64,000 bases of DNA, taken from NCBI RefSeq assembly GCF_002723955.1, contig NZ_BEWN01000001.1, positions 310,001 to 374,000 of the forward strand, read 5' to 3'. Below, one piece after another: positions 17,953 through 27,925 of the stretch (position 1 is the first letter of the stretch; each line of letters opens with the position of its first letter). Below the pieces are notes generated by a model, which had not been told where the DNA came from, did not search any database, and saw only the letters and a list, made by a program, of their open reading frames with translations. The DNA is from Gluconobacter frateurii. GTDB lineage: Bacteria > Pseudomonadota > Alphaproteobacteria > Acetobacterales > Acetobacteraceae. Both the position numbers and the translations under genes were made by a program.

Positions 17953-18450
17953 TCAGATGCGCTTGTAGCCCTGCCAGAGTGCCGTGACGGGCTGGCCGTT
18001 TTCCTGTGGAGTCAGGGTGATGTAGAGGCCATCAAGTTGTTGCAGCGGGAGGCAGTCATCGACTTCCATGAAATTGTCCCGATGCTGATGATCGTATCCA
18101 ACCAGTAGGCAGGTCTTGGCTTTGGCCTTTGCTTCCGCTTCGGAACTGGCAACCAGAAATGTGAAGGCGTGTTCTTCCTTCAGTTCATCCGGCGCATAAC
18201 CGCCCATATTGATGAAATAGAGGGTTTTGTCTGAGGTAGGCTTGGTTGTGCTGAGTGTTACGGCATAGCCGTCTGCCCAGGATACTTCACCATAAGCGTC
18301 GACATGCAGGGAGTTCCGGATGCCAAACCAGCGCTCTCCAAGGGATGGATATGCGTCTTCCGGTTTTTCAGCGACGGCGAACTGAACGTCATGAACTTCG
18401 ATATTCGCACCGGGGGCGTTTCCGCCCAGATAGAACACATACAGCTTCAA
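17953..18450 (-). CDS. DUF1543 family protein
   Basis: 165 residues beginning KLYVFYLGGNAPGANIEVHD, the hallmark of the DUF1543 family, which has an internal repeat of an alpha/beta unit; the second unit begins at about residue 75 (LYFINMGGYAPDELKEEH). Function is unknown. The start is TTG at 18450, because AAGGAGA lies eight bases upstream and the domain begins immediately after; an ATG at 18480 has no ribosome site. The GGCT-like gene lies 23 bases downstream on the same strand and may be cotranscribed. Confidence 0.8.
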   Translation of the reverse strand: MKLYVFYLGGNAPGANIEVHDVQFAVAEKPEDAYPSLGERWFGIRNSLHVDAYGEVSWADGYAVTLSTTKPTSDKTLYFINMGGYAPDELKEEHAFTFLVASSEAEAKAKAKTCLLVGYDHQHRDNFMEVDDCLPLQQLDGLYITLTPQENGQPVTALWQGYKRI

Positions 18451-18540
18451 AAGAGTGTCTCCTTGGTTCCAAAACGTCATATCAGCTTTGTGCCGTAGAG
18501 ATGAAGTCAGTCGGTCAGAGCTTTGAAAAGGATCTTTCCC

Positions 18541-19758
18541 ATGGTGTCCGTGCTTAGAGTTGCCGCCCTTCTTGCTGTCCTTGTTCCTTTGGGAACTGCG
18601 TCTGCGCGGGATTATCAAACGCAGGACAGTTGTGACGGCTTCCCGAAAGTCTTTTTGAAGACGCGGGCCGGCCTGTGTGTGGGGCTGATGGCCAGTCATC
18701 TGGGATTTGCTCGCGGGGTGGCGACCATCGGGCATGATGTGTTCGTGCTGGATATGGGAGGCTGGCGAAAAGGCCAGGGCAGGCTGCTGCGACTAAAGCA
18801 GGATGGCCACGCCCCTGCGGAAGTCCTGCTGTCAGGACTCGATAAACCCAGTGCGCTGGTCGCCGGAGCAGATGGTGCACTCTATATGGGCGTGGCCGGA
18901 CGGATCGTGCGCGTGGATCTGTCCGGGGCGAAACCCGAAATGCGGGATGTCGTTACAGGGTTGCCCGAGACGGGGAGGCATCCTCTGACGGCGCTGGCCT
19001 TTGCACCGGATGGTCAGCTTTACATCAATATCGGATCGGCCACCGATCATTGCGAGACGCCTGACGACGATGCGCCCAACGCGCAAAAAGCCTGCCCTGA
19101 AACGGCACAAAATCCGCCACGGGCCAGCATTGTGAGCGTCCATCCCGGCTCAAAGCCCATTGTCTGGAAAGATGCGAAACTGGTCGCGACGGGTCTGCGC
19201 AACAGCATGGGACTGGCAGTGCTGCCGAATGGAACGCTGGTTGCGGCTGTTAACGCACGGGACGCCATCAATAAGGCCGATCCCAATCTATCTGATACGG
19301 CATTGCCTCACGACACTTATGACGTGATCCGTCCGGGCACGAACTATGGCTGGCCTTACTGCTTTGATGACAATCTGCCCAGTCCGGAATACCCGCATTA
19401 TGCCTGTGCAGGCATGGGAAAGCCTGCTTTGCTGCTTCCGGCTCATGCCGCGCCGCTTGGGTTGCTGGCTTATCAAGGAGACGCGCTTTCAGACCTGCAA
19501 GGACAACTTGTGCTGCCATATCATGGCTATCGGAAGACCGGTCATCGGATCATGACCCTGAAAATCAGCGCCGGTGGAGAGCCGATTGGTGTGCCCGAAC
19601 CGCTGGTCTGGGGCTGGGAAGGGCGTACTCCGCTTTCTCCGGCGGGGGCTCCGGTCTCCGTTGCGGAAATGGCAGATGGCAGTCTTCTGGTGTCTGAAGA
19701 TCACAACGGCACACTTCTGCGGATCGCGAAAAGTGATGCTCACGGGGAAACGCATTGA
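18541..19758 (+). CDS. PQQ-type sugar/sorbosone dehydrogenase (soluble, secreted)
   Basis: 405 residues with a Sec signal peptide (residues 1-22, ending ASA) and a six-bladed beta-propeller like soluble glucose dehydrogenase and L-sorbosone dehydrogenase. Blade segments include RGVATIGHDVFVLDMGGW, LTALAFAPDGQLYINIGSAT and GTNYGWPYCFDDN. Members oxidise sugars or aldoses in the periplasm with pyrroloquinoline quinone; the exact substrate cannot be read off. No haem c motif is present. The ATG at 18541 has AAAGGA upstream; a TTG at 18523 is less likely. It ends just before the thiC leader. Confidence 0.8.
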   Translation: MVSVLRVAALLAVLVPLGTASARDYQTQDSCDGFPKVFLKTRAGLCVGLMASHLGFARGVATIGHDVFVLDMGGWRKGQGRLLRLKQDGHAPAEVLLSGLDKPSALVAGADGALYMGVAGRIVRVDLSGAKPEMRDVVTGLPETGRHPLTALAFAPDGQLYINIGSATDHCETPDDDAPNAQKACPETAQNPPRASIVSVHPGSKPIVWKDAKLVATGLRNSMGLAVLPNGTLVAAVNARDAINKADPNLSDTALPHDTYDVIRPGTNYGWPYCFDDNLPSPEYPHYACAGMGKPALLLPAHAAPLGLLAYQGDALSDLQGQLVLPYHGYRKTGHRIMTLKISAGGEPIGVPEPLVWGWEGRTPLSPAGAPVSVAEMADGSLLVSEDHNGTLLRIAKSDAHGETH

Positions 19759-19783
19759 CAGCATGACGCCAATGCGATGAGTG
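19755..19783 (+). promoter_or_regulatory. Candidate promoter for the thiC operon
   Basis: A perfect -35 TTGACA (19755-19760) overlaps the stop of the sugar dehydrogenase gene. At the usual distance the -10 is poor (TGAGTG), so this is only a candidate, but transcription from it would begin just before the riboswitch. Confidence 0.35.
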
Positions 19784-19791
19784 TTGCCCTC

Positions 19792-19917
19792 ACCAGGGGG
19801 AGCTTCGCCACAAGAAGCTGAGAGGTCACTGAAGGACTGAGAAGTCTGCGGTGTGACGACCCTGCCGGGCGCATCCTGCGCTCGGGAAACCTGATCCGGT
19901 TAGAACCGGCGGAGGGA

Positions 19918-19918
<1 letters not shown>
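19792..19918 (+). ncRNA. TPP (THI-element) riboswitch
   Basis: The leader carries the conserved THI-box features in order: AGGGGGAGC, GCTGAGAGG (19817 on), a second ACTGAGAAG arm, GACCCT, then AAACCTGATCCGGTTAGAAC and CGGCGGAGGGAA at the 3' edge (ends 19918). This is the thiamine pyrophosphate aptamer. It lies 76 bases before thiC, the expected target. Between aptamer and gene, a GCCCCC/GGGGGC hairpin (19967-19972 with 19984-19989) would hide the thiC ribosome site, suggesting translational control. The closing P1 stem begins just after the candidate promoter. Confidence 0.93.
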
Positions 19919-21847
<1,929 letters not shown>

Positions 21848-21860
21848 CAGGAACTTCGAA

Positions 21861-22217
21861 ATGATTCGGGGGGATGGCCTTGCGTCTGCAGGTCATCCCC
21901 CTCATCATGTTCTGATGCCGTCCAAGGAAGACCTTGCCCCATTCCGGAAAACCCGCAAAGTCACGAAGCTGGCAACGAGGCTGGGTAATTCGGCAGCAAA
22001 CTGTGTTTTGCATGTCATGGTCAACGACCGTGCGGGGCTGGTGCGGGAAAGTGCCGTATTTCTTGTTCAACTTGAAAAGCTCTGGAAAGTGCGGGGTTTG
22101 GACAGCGATCAGGTCTGGGCAGAATTGAGCGAAAGAATCCGCCTTGCGGATGAACTTCGTGCTAATGGCATTCGGCCCCGTAAAGGCGGCCAATACCGTT
22201 CCACCAAACTGCCCTGA
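21861..22217 (+). CDS. HisE-like protein lacking catalytic acids (predicted pseudoenzyme)
   Basis: 118 residues. The stretch from TKLATRLGNSAANCVLHVMV through NDRAGLVRESAVFLVQLEKL to RGLDSDQVWAELSER follows the helical fold of phosphoribosyl-ATP pyrophosphohydrolase (HisE) almost residue for residue. In active HisE the first motif is GEEAxE and the second ESADLxYH; here they read GNSAAN (42-47) and ESAVFLVQ (63-70), so most Mg-binding acids are lost. It starts 13 bases after thiC and ends three bases before cvpA. I infer a non-catalytic member, perhaps binding a phosphoribosyl compound; the true role is unknown. Confidence 0.65.
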   Translation: MIRGDGLASAGHPPHHVLMPSKEDLAPFRKTRKVTKLATRLGNSAANCVLHVMVNDRAGLVRESAVFLVQLEKLWKVRGLDSDQVWAELSERIRLADELRANGIRPRKGGQYRSTKLP

Positions 22218-22220
22218 GTT

Positions 22221-22784
22221 ATGCCTTCCCTTCCAGATCTGTCTCATATTTCTCCGGACGATTTGAGTCGGCTGGACATCGGAGTGCTGATCATTATTGG
22301 TCTGTCGGCGCTCTGGGGGCTGACGCGCGGCTTTACGACAGAACTTTCAGGTCTCATTGCCTGGGCCTCAGCCGTCATTCTCACATATCGTTTCCATGCC
22401 GCTCTGGTGCCCTGGATTTCCATCTATCTGCATGAGAGCTGGCTGGCAGAAAGCGTGAGCGCGGCCGTTCTGTTTATCGTCATCCTTTTGGTCCTGACGA
22501 CAGTGGCCGGGCGAGTGGGAGCAGCGGTAAGGGGCACTCTTTTTGGGGGCATAGATCGCATACTGGGCGCTATTTTCGGCATTCTCCGCGGATATGTAAT
22601 GCTCATCGCACTTTATCTGCTGGCGGGGTCTTTTTTTGGTTCCTGGACGTCTTATCTGATGCAGGGAAGCGTCACCGGACCTTATATTGTGGCCGGAGCC
22701 GCACGGATGGCAGGTTATCTGCCACATTCCTTGCAACCACATCTTGCATCGCCGCTCACAAGCGGCCATGACGCGTCGTTGTGA
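22221..22784 (+). CDS. cvpA: CvpA family membrane protein
   Basis: 187 residues with four hydrophobic helices and the family pattern LDIGVLIIIGLSALWGLTRG at the first helix, then DRILGAIFGILRGYVMLIAL in the third. CvpA was named for colicin V production; in many bacteria it sits directly before purF, exactly as here (26 bases to the purF start). A role in envelope integrity or purine-linked signalling has been suggested for the family. It starts three bases after the HisE-like gene, so coupling is likely. Confidence 0.88.
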   Translation: MPSLPDLSHISPDDLSRLDIGVLIIIGLSALWGLTRGFTTELSGLIAWASAVILTYRFHAALVPWISIYLHESWLAESVSAAVLFIVILLVLTTVAGRVGAAVRGTLFGGIDRILGAIFGILRGYVMLIALYLLAGSFFGSWTSYLMQGSVTGPYIVAGAARMAGYLPHSLQPHLASPLTSGHDASL

Positions 22785-22809
22785 ACCCAGTCCGGAAAGG
22801 CCGAACGCC

Positions 22810-24249
22810 ATGACCGCCTCCGATACACTTAACCGTCCTTACGAGGAATGTGGCGTTTTCGGCGTCTGGGGCGTTCCTGATGCGTCTGCCCTGACGGCAC
22901 TTGGCCTCCACGCTCTTCAGCACCGTGGGCAGGAAGCTGCCGGTATCGTCAGTTTCGATAGCGAACGGTTCCACCAGCATAAAGGCCTTGGTCTTGTTGG
23001 GGATGTGTTTGGTGACAGCCGCGTCATGGCGACTCTCCCGGGAAGCGTTGCAATTGGGCACAACCGTTACGCCACGACGGGTGGAACGCATGTGCGGAAT
23101 GTGCAGCCACTTTATGCGGATTACGAGTTCGGTGGTCTGGCGGTCGCCCATAACGGCAATCTCACGAACTCCGCGACGCTCAAGCAGGCGCTCGTTAAAC
23201 GCGGATGTATCTTTCATTCCCTGACGGATACGGAAGTCTTCATCCACCTGATTGCCATCTCTCTGTATTCCACCGTGCTCGACCGCTTCATCGATGCCGT
23301 CAAGCAGGTGAAGGGGGCTTATTCCCTCATTACCCTGACGCCGGACGACGGTCTGATCGGCATGCGTGACCCGTTGGGTGTGCGCCCACTGGTACTGGGG
23401 CGCATTCCCGGTCATGAGGGTGGAAACGGCGGCTGGGTGCTGTCCAGTGAGACCTGTGCTCTCGATATTATCGGAGCAGATTACGTCCGGGATATTGAGC
23501 CAGGCGAAATCGTGGTCATCAACTCGGATGGTCTTCGGTCTCTGAGGCCTTTCGGGGATCAGGGTGGCCGCTTCTGTGTCTTTGAATACATCTACTTTGC
23601 CCGCCCGGATTCTGTTCTGGAAGGTCAGCCGGTTTACGAAGCCCGCAAGCGCATTGGTGCTGAGCTGGCGCGTGAGACGGCTGTTGAGGCAGATGTTGTC
23701 GTTCCGGTGCCGGACTCTGGCGTTCCGTCTGCCATTGGTTATGCCGCCGAGAGTGGTATTCCGTTTGAGCTGGGCATCATTCGAAACCACTATGTAGGCC
23801 GGACTTTCATCGAACCGACGGATCAGATCCGGAACCTCGGTGTGAAGATGAAGCACTCCGCCAATCGACCCGTTCTGGCAGGCCGTCGCGTTATTCTGGT
23901 GGATGATTCGATCGTCCGTGGCACCACGTCCCGCAAGATTGTGGATATGGTTCGCGCGGCTGGTGCGACGGAAGTGCATATGCGCATTACGTCTCCGCCG
24001 ACGCGTCATGCCTGCTTCTACGGCATTGATACGCCCGAAGAGAGCAAGCTCATGGCAGCAACCCACACAATGGAAGAAATGGCTGCGGCGATTGGTGTGG
24101 ACAGCCTGGCCTTCATTACTTTTGACGGGTTGTACCGTGCGTTAGGGCATGAAAGCCGGGCAGATGGGGCTGGGCGCTATTGCGATGCCTGTTTCACAGG
24201 GGACTATCCAATCACACTGGTGGACAAGGAAGGCAATCTGGTGTCCTGA
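22810..24249 (+). CDS. purF: Amidophosphoribosyltransferase PurF
   Basis: 479 residues. PurF makes 5-phosphoribosylamine from PRPP and glutamine, the first committed purine step. A 13-residue propeptide precedes Cys14 in EECGVFG, which becomes the N-terminal nucleophile after cleavage. HRGQEAAGI and GHNRYATTG follow in the glutaminase domain, and the PRPP loop VILVDDSIVRGTTSRKI in the second domain. Its product leads to AIR, the substrate of ThiC encoded four genes upstream in the same orientation. A bidirectional-looking terminator closes the run. Confidence 0.96.
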   Translation: MTASDTLNRPYEECGVFGVWGVPDASALTALGLHALQHRGQEAAGIVSFDSERFHQHKGLGLVGDVFGDSRVMATLPGSVAIGHNRYATTGGTHVRNVQPLYADYEFGGLAVAHNGNLTNSATLKQALVKRGCIFHSLTDTEVFIHLIAISLYSTVLDRFIDAVKQVKGAYSLITLTPDDGLIGMRDPLGVRPLVLGRIPGHEGGNGGWVLSSETCALDIIGADYVRDIEPGEIVVINSDGLRSLRPFGDQGGRFCVFEYIYFARPDSVLEGQPVYEARKRIGAELARETAVEADVVVPVPDSGVPSAIGYAAESGIPFELGIIRNHYVGRTFIEPTDQIRNLGVKMKHSANRPVLAGRRVILVDDSIVRGTTSRKIVDMVRAAGATEVHMRITSPPTRHACFYGIDTPEESKLMAATHTMEEMAAAIGVDSLAFITFDGLYRALGHESRADGAGRYCDACFTGDYPITLVDKEGNLVS

Positions 24250-24273
24250 TCGGCCCTCTTTGCTGCTACACAC

Positions 24274-24313
24274 AAAAAAAAGCGCCTACCCTTTGTAGGG
24301 TGGCGCTTTTTTC
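24274..24313. terminator. Terminator between purF and the diguanylate cyclase gene
   Basis: AAAAAAGCGCC-TACCC, a short loop, then AGGGT-GGCGCTTTTTT, with A-rich and T-rich flanks on opposite sides. It can serve both converging transcripts. Confidence 0.88.
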
Positions 24314-24336
24314 GTTTCTGGCTTTTTTGAGAGCCT

Positions 24337-25494
24337 TCACGCAGTGTTATCCTCGGCTCCCATGACAACCGCGTCTCGCCCTGTGCCTTTCGCGACGTAA
24401 AGTGCAGCATCTGCTTTTTCCCAGACATCATGCCAGGAAGTGTCAGGCGAATGCCGGACGTCTGCGCCGATGCTGAGAGTGGCGGCAAGAGTTCCATCGC
24501 CAATCTGCCTGACATCCTGTGCAAAGGCCGCTCTCAAACTGTGCGCAATATTCAGGGCCTGACAGATATTGAGGAAGGGAAGAAGGACGGCGAACTCTTC
24601 TCCACCAATTCTGAAGAAGCTGGCGTTGTGAGGAAGAACCTTCTGACTGGATCGCGCTGCGGTAATAATGACCTGATCCCCGGTCGCATGACCATGACCA
24701 TCATTGATGGCTTTGAAGTGATCGATATCCAGAAGGAGCATTACGTAAGGGATTGGAGATGCTGCATTCTGCTCCATCCAGACATCCATGGCCCGCCGGT
24801 TGCCCGCATGTGTCAGCGGGTCCTGAAGTGTCAGGAGATGATGCTTCGCGGCCAGCTGTTCACGCGGAATGGCGATCATTGCGAGGGCGATGAAGATGCC
24901 TTCAATGATGACCAGAAAGTTATACAGGATAATGGCCCAGACTGTCGCTGGATTACTACCAAGAGGCTCGGGAAGGGTGTCCGTCAAAAGCGCCAGAGCC
25001 CCATAGATGCTCGTATAGGCAACGATGATTCTGCGTAAAAGCTGCTCAGCCGAAGTCTGTTTTTCATCAGAGCAAAAGAGATCCCGTGCAGCCTGAAAAT
25101 GGAATCCCGTGATGATGAGCATGCGTAAAACAGAACTGGCGATGTGCCGTGTTCCCGTTGACGTGGCACTGGCGGAAACTGCTAACGATAGCAGACAAAG
25201 AACCAGGACTGCTGTCAGGCAGGTCCGGCGACCAAGCATGATGCGTACGGCCTGCCAGCCAAGACCATAGGCCAGAGTCATGAACACTGCGCCGATGCGC
25301 AGACCCCACAGGCCAGGAATGATGACAGGGTTGGTAAAGAAAAAACCGGAGACTGAGGCTGCCAGAAAAGGGCCGGAATACCAGAGTGCTTTCCTGTGCT
25401 TGCCGTGAGTAATCTCGGAAATGGTGAAATAGAGACCAAAGATGAGAAACAGAACCGTACTGTATCCGAGCAGCGTTGTAGGGTCGGCTCTCAT
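24337..25494 (-). CDS. Diguanylate cyclase, membrane-anchored (GGDEF)
   Basis: 385 residues: about six membrane helices (residues 8-205) and a C-terminal GGDEF domain with DPLTHAGNRRA (225 on), LLLDIDHFKAINDGHGH and the active GGEEF at 297-301. The RxxD inhibitory site expected just before GGEEF is absent (PHNA), so product feedback at that site is unlikely. It should convert two GTP to c-di-GMP. The gene follows the bacteriophytochrome kinase gene by 64 bases on the same strand, suggesting a joint light/redox signalling unit. Confidence 0.9.
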   Translation of the reverse strand: MRADPTTLLGYSTVLFLIFGLYFTISEITHGKHRKALWYSGPFLAASVSGFFFTNPVIIPGLWGLRIGAVFMTLAYGLGWQAVRIMLGRRTCLTAVLVLCLLSLAVSASATSTGTRHIASSVLRMLIITGFHFQAARDLFCSDEKQTSAEQLLRRIIVAYTSIYGALALLTDTLPEPLGSNPATVWAIILYNFLVIIEGIFIALAMIAIPREQLAAKHHLLTLQDPLTHAGNRRAMDVWMEQNAASPIPYVMLLLDIDHFKAINDGHGHATGDQVIITAARSSQKVLPHNASFFRIGGEEFAVLLPFLNICQALNIAHSLRAAFAQDVRQIGDGTLAATLSIGADVRHSPDTSWHDVWEKADAALYVAKGTGRDAVVMGAEDNTA

Positions 25495-25558
25495 GATACG
25501 GAGAGCGGCATCCGTTCAGGCCGCATGTTCTGTCTTCATCCTCACGGGAACGGGCGCC

Positions 25559-27757
25559 TCACGAGTATAATCCGTCCGGGGCCTGATCGTGGTTCCCCGA
25601 TGGATGAGTATCAAGCGGTACAGACATCACTGCTTCCAGACCTGGATGGAGTGGGGTGTAGGTCAAGGTTCCTGAAAGACTGCTGACAACGGCCTTCATC
25701 ATGCGTGTGCCGAAGCCGCTGCCATTCAGGTCGATGTCGTGGCGTCCTTGGTCTGAGACTGTCAGGGTCAGTCGGTCTCCGGTTTCTGACAGTGTGATGT
25801 GTAGCGGCCCTGCTGCCCCGTGATAGGCATATTTACTGGCATTGATTACCAGTTCGGTCAGTACAAGGCCTACGTTGATGGCGCGATCAGCAGACAGCGT
25901 AACGGGAACCAGGAACATGCGGAGCTGCTGTTCCCATGCTTCACCCAGGGATGAGCAAAGCTCCTTCATCAGTTCTTCAAGATAACGGCTGAGATCAACC
26001 ACACCCACATGGTCGCCCCGATACAGTCTTCTGTGAACCAGACCGATAGCTGCGATCCGGTGCTGCGCCTCGGAAAGCGCCTGAGTGGTTTCCTCGTTTG
26101 TCGAAGTGCGGGCTTGTAGCTTCAGAAAGGAAGCGACCATCTGAAGGGAGTTCTGAACGCGGTGATTTACTTCACGGATCAGGAAATCCTTCTGTTGCAG
26201 AAGGCTTTCGCGCTCCTGAACCGTCGCCGTCAATGTGGCATTCAGTTCCCGAAGTTGATGGGTCTGATAATCGGCAATCAGGATCCGGCGCAGACGACGG
26301 GCAGCCTGTTTTTGCTCGGCATTCCAGCGATGAGAATGACCGCGGACAGTCTGTTGCCAGGATGCAAAGGATTTGCGGGGATGCAGGATGCCATCCTGAT
26401 CAGGAATGCCCTTATGAGGATTGCCTGCCCATTCGATGACCTGCACGATTTCCACCCGGCTCCAGATCAATGTCAGCGGAGAGCGGAAGGGTAGCGTGAT
26501 GGCAATGATACCAGCAGAGAGTTCTGGCCAGTTCTCTGCCGGAGGATAGTCTTTTCCCAGAGAAGAGCTACAGAAAATACCACCATTGCTACCCAGTCTG
26601 AGCCAGTCCCGGATGGCAATCAGGTCAGACGTGGCGGGTGTTAGCCCACACGCGGTTACATCCTGCGTACCGATGACCGCAAACCCATCGCAGGGGAACA
26701 GGCTCCGGAGTTCAGAGGCAAAATTGCGCAGATTGGTCTCGACCGACGCTGCAGCATCAAAGTGAGATGTTGCGAACTCAGTGGCGTTCCGGAGGCGCAG
26801 GCGTTCCTGATACGTGATCAGTTCTTCCTTGTTCCGTAACTGCCTGGACATGACGCCCGCCAACGTCCGGCAGGCCGCACGGATGTCTTCGGAAAGAATG
26901 CGGGGCGTTGCATTATGGCAGGTAATCATGCCCCACAATACGCCATCTACAACCAGTGAAATGGACGCCGAGGCAGCCACGCCCATATTGGCCATGTATT
27001 GCAGATGAACGGGCGAAATGCTCCGAAGCTGCACATCGCTCAGATCGATACCCGAGAGACCGGCTTCAGTCGGTCGGATGACGGCGGCTTCATAATGAAT
27101 GGTCGGAATGACGCGGATACGGTTGCGCAGATAGAGAGCCCGGGCCTGACGGGGAATGTCGCTCGCCGGGAAATGATGGTTCATGAGAGAGGGGAAGACC
27201 TCGTTACGATGCTCCCCGACAACGCATCCAGCACCATCTTCCTGAAAACGGTACACCATCACCCGGTCAAAGCCGGTCAGTCTGCTGAAAACTTTCGCAC
27301 CGTGGCGACAGACTTCCGCCACATCCGGGCATCGCTCGAAACGGTCTGCCGTCGCGTCAATCCTGCCAAAGATTTCCCATGTCAGAAGGCGCGCTTCCTG
27401 GATCGGCTCAAGCTCGACCAGGAGCTTCCCGTCTGACGAGTGCACCAGAATGCTAAAGGTCTCGCCCTGTAGTCCGGAGATCCGGGCATCGCTGAAAGAG
27501 GCGGGCGTAAAATCATGGAAGCGTTCAGCAGGCAGACCCATCAGGTCAGGCAGGGCACGGCCTAGCCACTCCGTTGCCAGACGGGTTTCAAGATCACCTG
27601 CGCCGCCGAGAACCCTCAAGGTATTGGCATCTGCAATAAGAAGAAGCCCGTAAGGCTGAATGGCGTCCGGACGATGAATTGGTTCGCGGTCGCAGGCAGT
27701 CAGCAAAGCTTCCGAAAGAGGCTGCCCCAGCTGAGAATTTTTCGAAGACGAAGTCAA
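25559..27757 (-). CDS. Bacteriophytochrome histidine kinase (PAS-GAF-PHY-HisKA_2)
   Basis: 732 residues from TTG 27757, which has GAGAGGG upstream and places Cys22 (in TACDREPIHRPDAIQPYG) where bacteriophytochromes bind biliverdin. Then come the GAF motif PASDIP (197-202), SISPVHLQYMANMGV with its chromophore histidine (251), the PHY tongue PRKSF (459-463) and a HisKA_2-type kinase with REVNHRVQNSLQM, phosphoacceptor His531. A longer start at TTG 27838 is possible. It should switch kinase activity in red/far-red light. No haem oxygenase or response regulator gene is adjacent; the next gene downstream is a diguanylate cyclase. Confidence 0.92.
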   Translation of the reverse strand: MTSSSKNSQLGQPLSEALLTACDREPIHRPDAIQPYGLLLIADANTLRVLGGAGDLETRLATEWLGRALPDLMGLPAERFHDFTPASFSDARISGLQGETFSILVHSSDGKLLVELEPIQEARLLTWEIFGRIDATADRFERCPDVAEVCRHGAKVFSRLTGFDRVMVYRFQEDGAGCVVGEHRNEVFPSLMNHHFPASDIPRQARALYLRNRIRVIPTIHYEAAVIRPTEAGLSGIDLSDVQLRSISPVHLQYMANMGVAASASISLVVDGVLWGMITCHNATPRILSEDIRAACRTLAGVMSRQLRNKEELITYQERLRLRNATEFATSHFDAAASVETNLRNFASELRSLFPCDGFAVIGTQDVTACGLTPATSDLIAIRDWLRLGSNGGIFCSSSLGKDYPPAENWPELSAGIIAITLPFRSPLTLIWSRVEIVQVIEWAGNPHKGIPDQDGILHPRKSFASWQQTVRGHSHRWNAEQKQAARRLRRILIADYQTHQLRELNATLTATVQERESLLQQKDFLIREVNHRVQNSLQMVASFLKLQARTSTNEETTQALSEAQHRIAAIGLVHRRLYRGDHVGVVDLSRYLEELMKELCSSLGEAWEQQLRMFLVPVTLSADRAINVGLVLTELVINASKYAYHGAAGPLHITLSETGDRLTLTVSDQGRHDIDLNGSGFGTRMMKAVVSSLSGTLTYTPLHPGLEAVMSVPLDTHPSGNHDQAPDGLYS

Positions 27758-27925
27758 AGTCTGAACAGCCCTCTCAGCGGAGATGCAACAATCGCCCCGA
27801 TGGGCAGCCCACCCGTGATGATCGGCAGGAGAAGGCAAAGGACACGATCCGGCTTCCAGGCTGAGGAAACTGGAAGGAATATACCGTGAACCTTAGGGTT
27901 TTCTCCGACCGGTTGTCAATTTGAC

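Noticed and set aside
22756-24066. 436-codon open frame antisense to purF
   Set aside because: purF is certain on the other strand; the antisense protein has no recognisable motif and is rich in Arg/His, as expected for a high-GC shadow.
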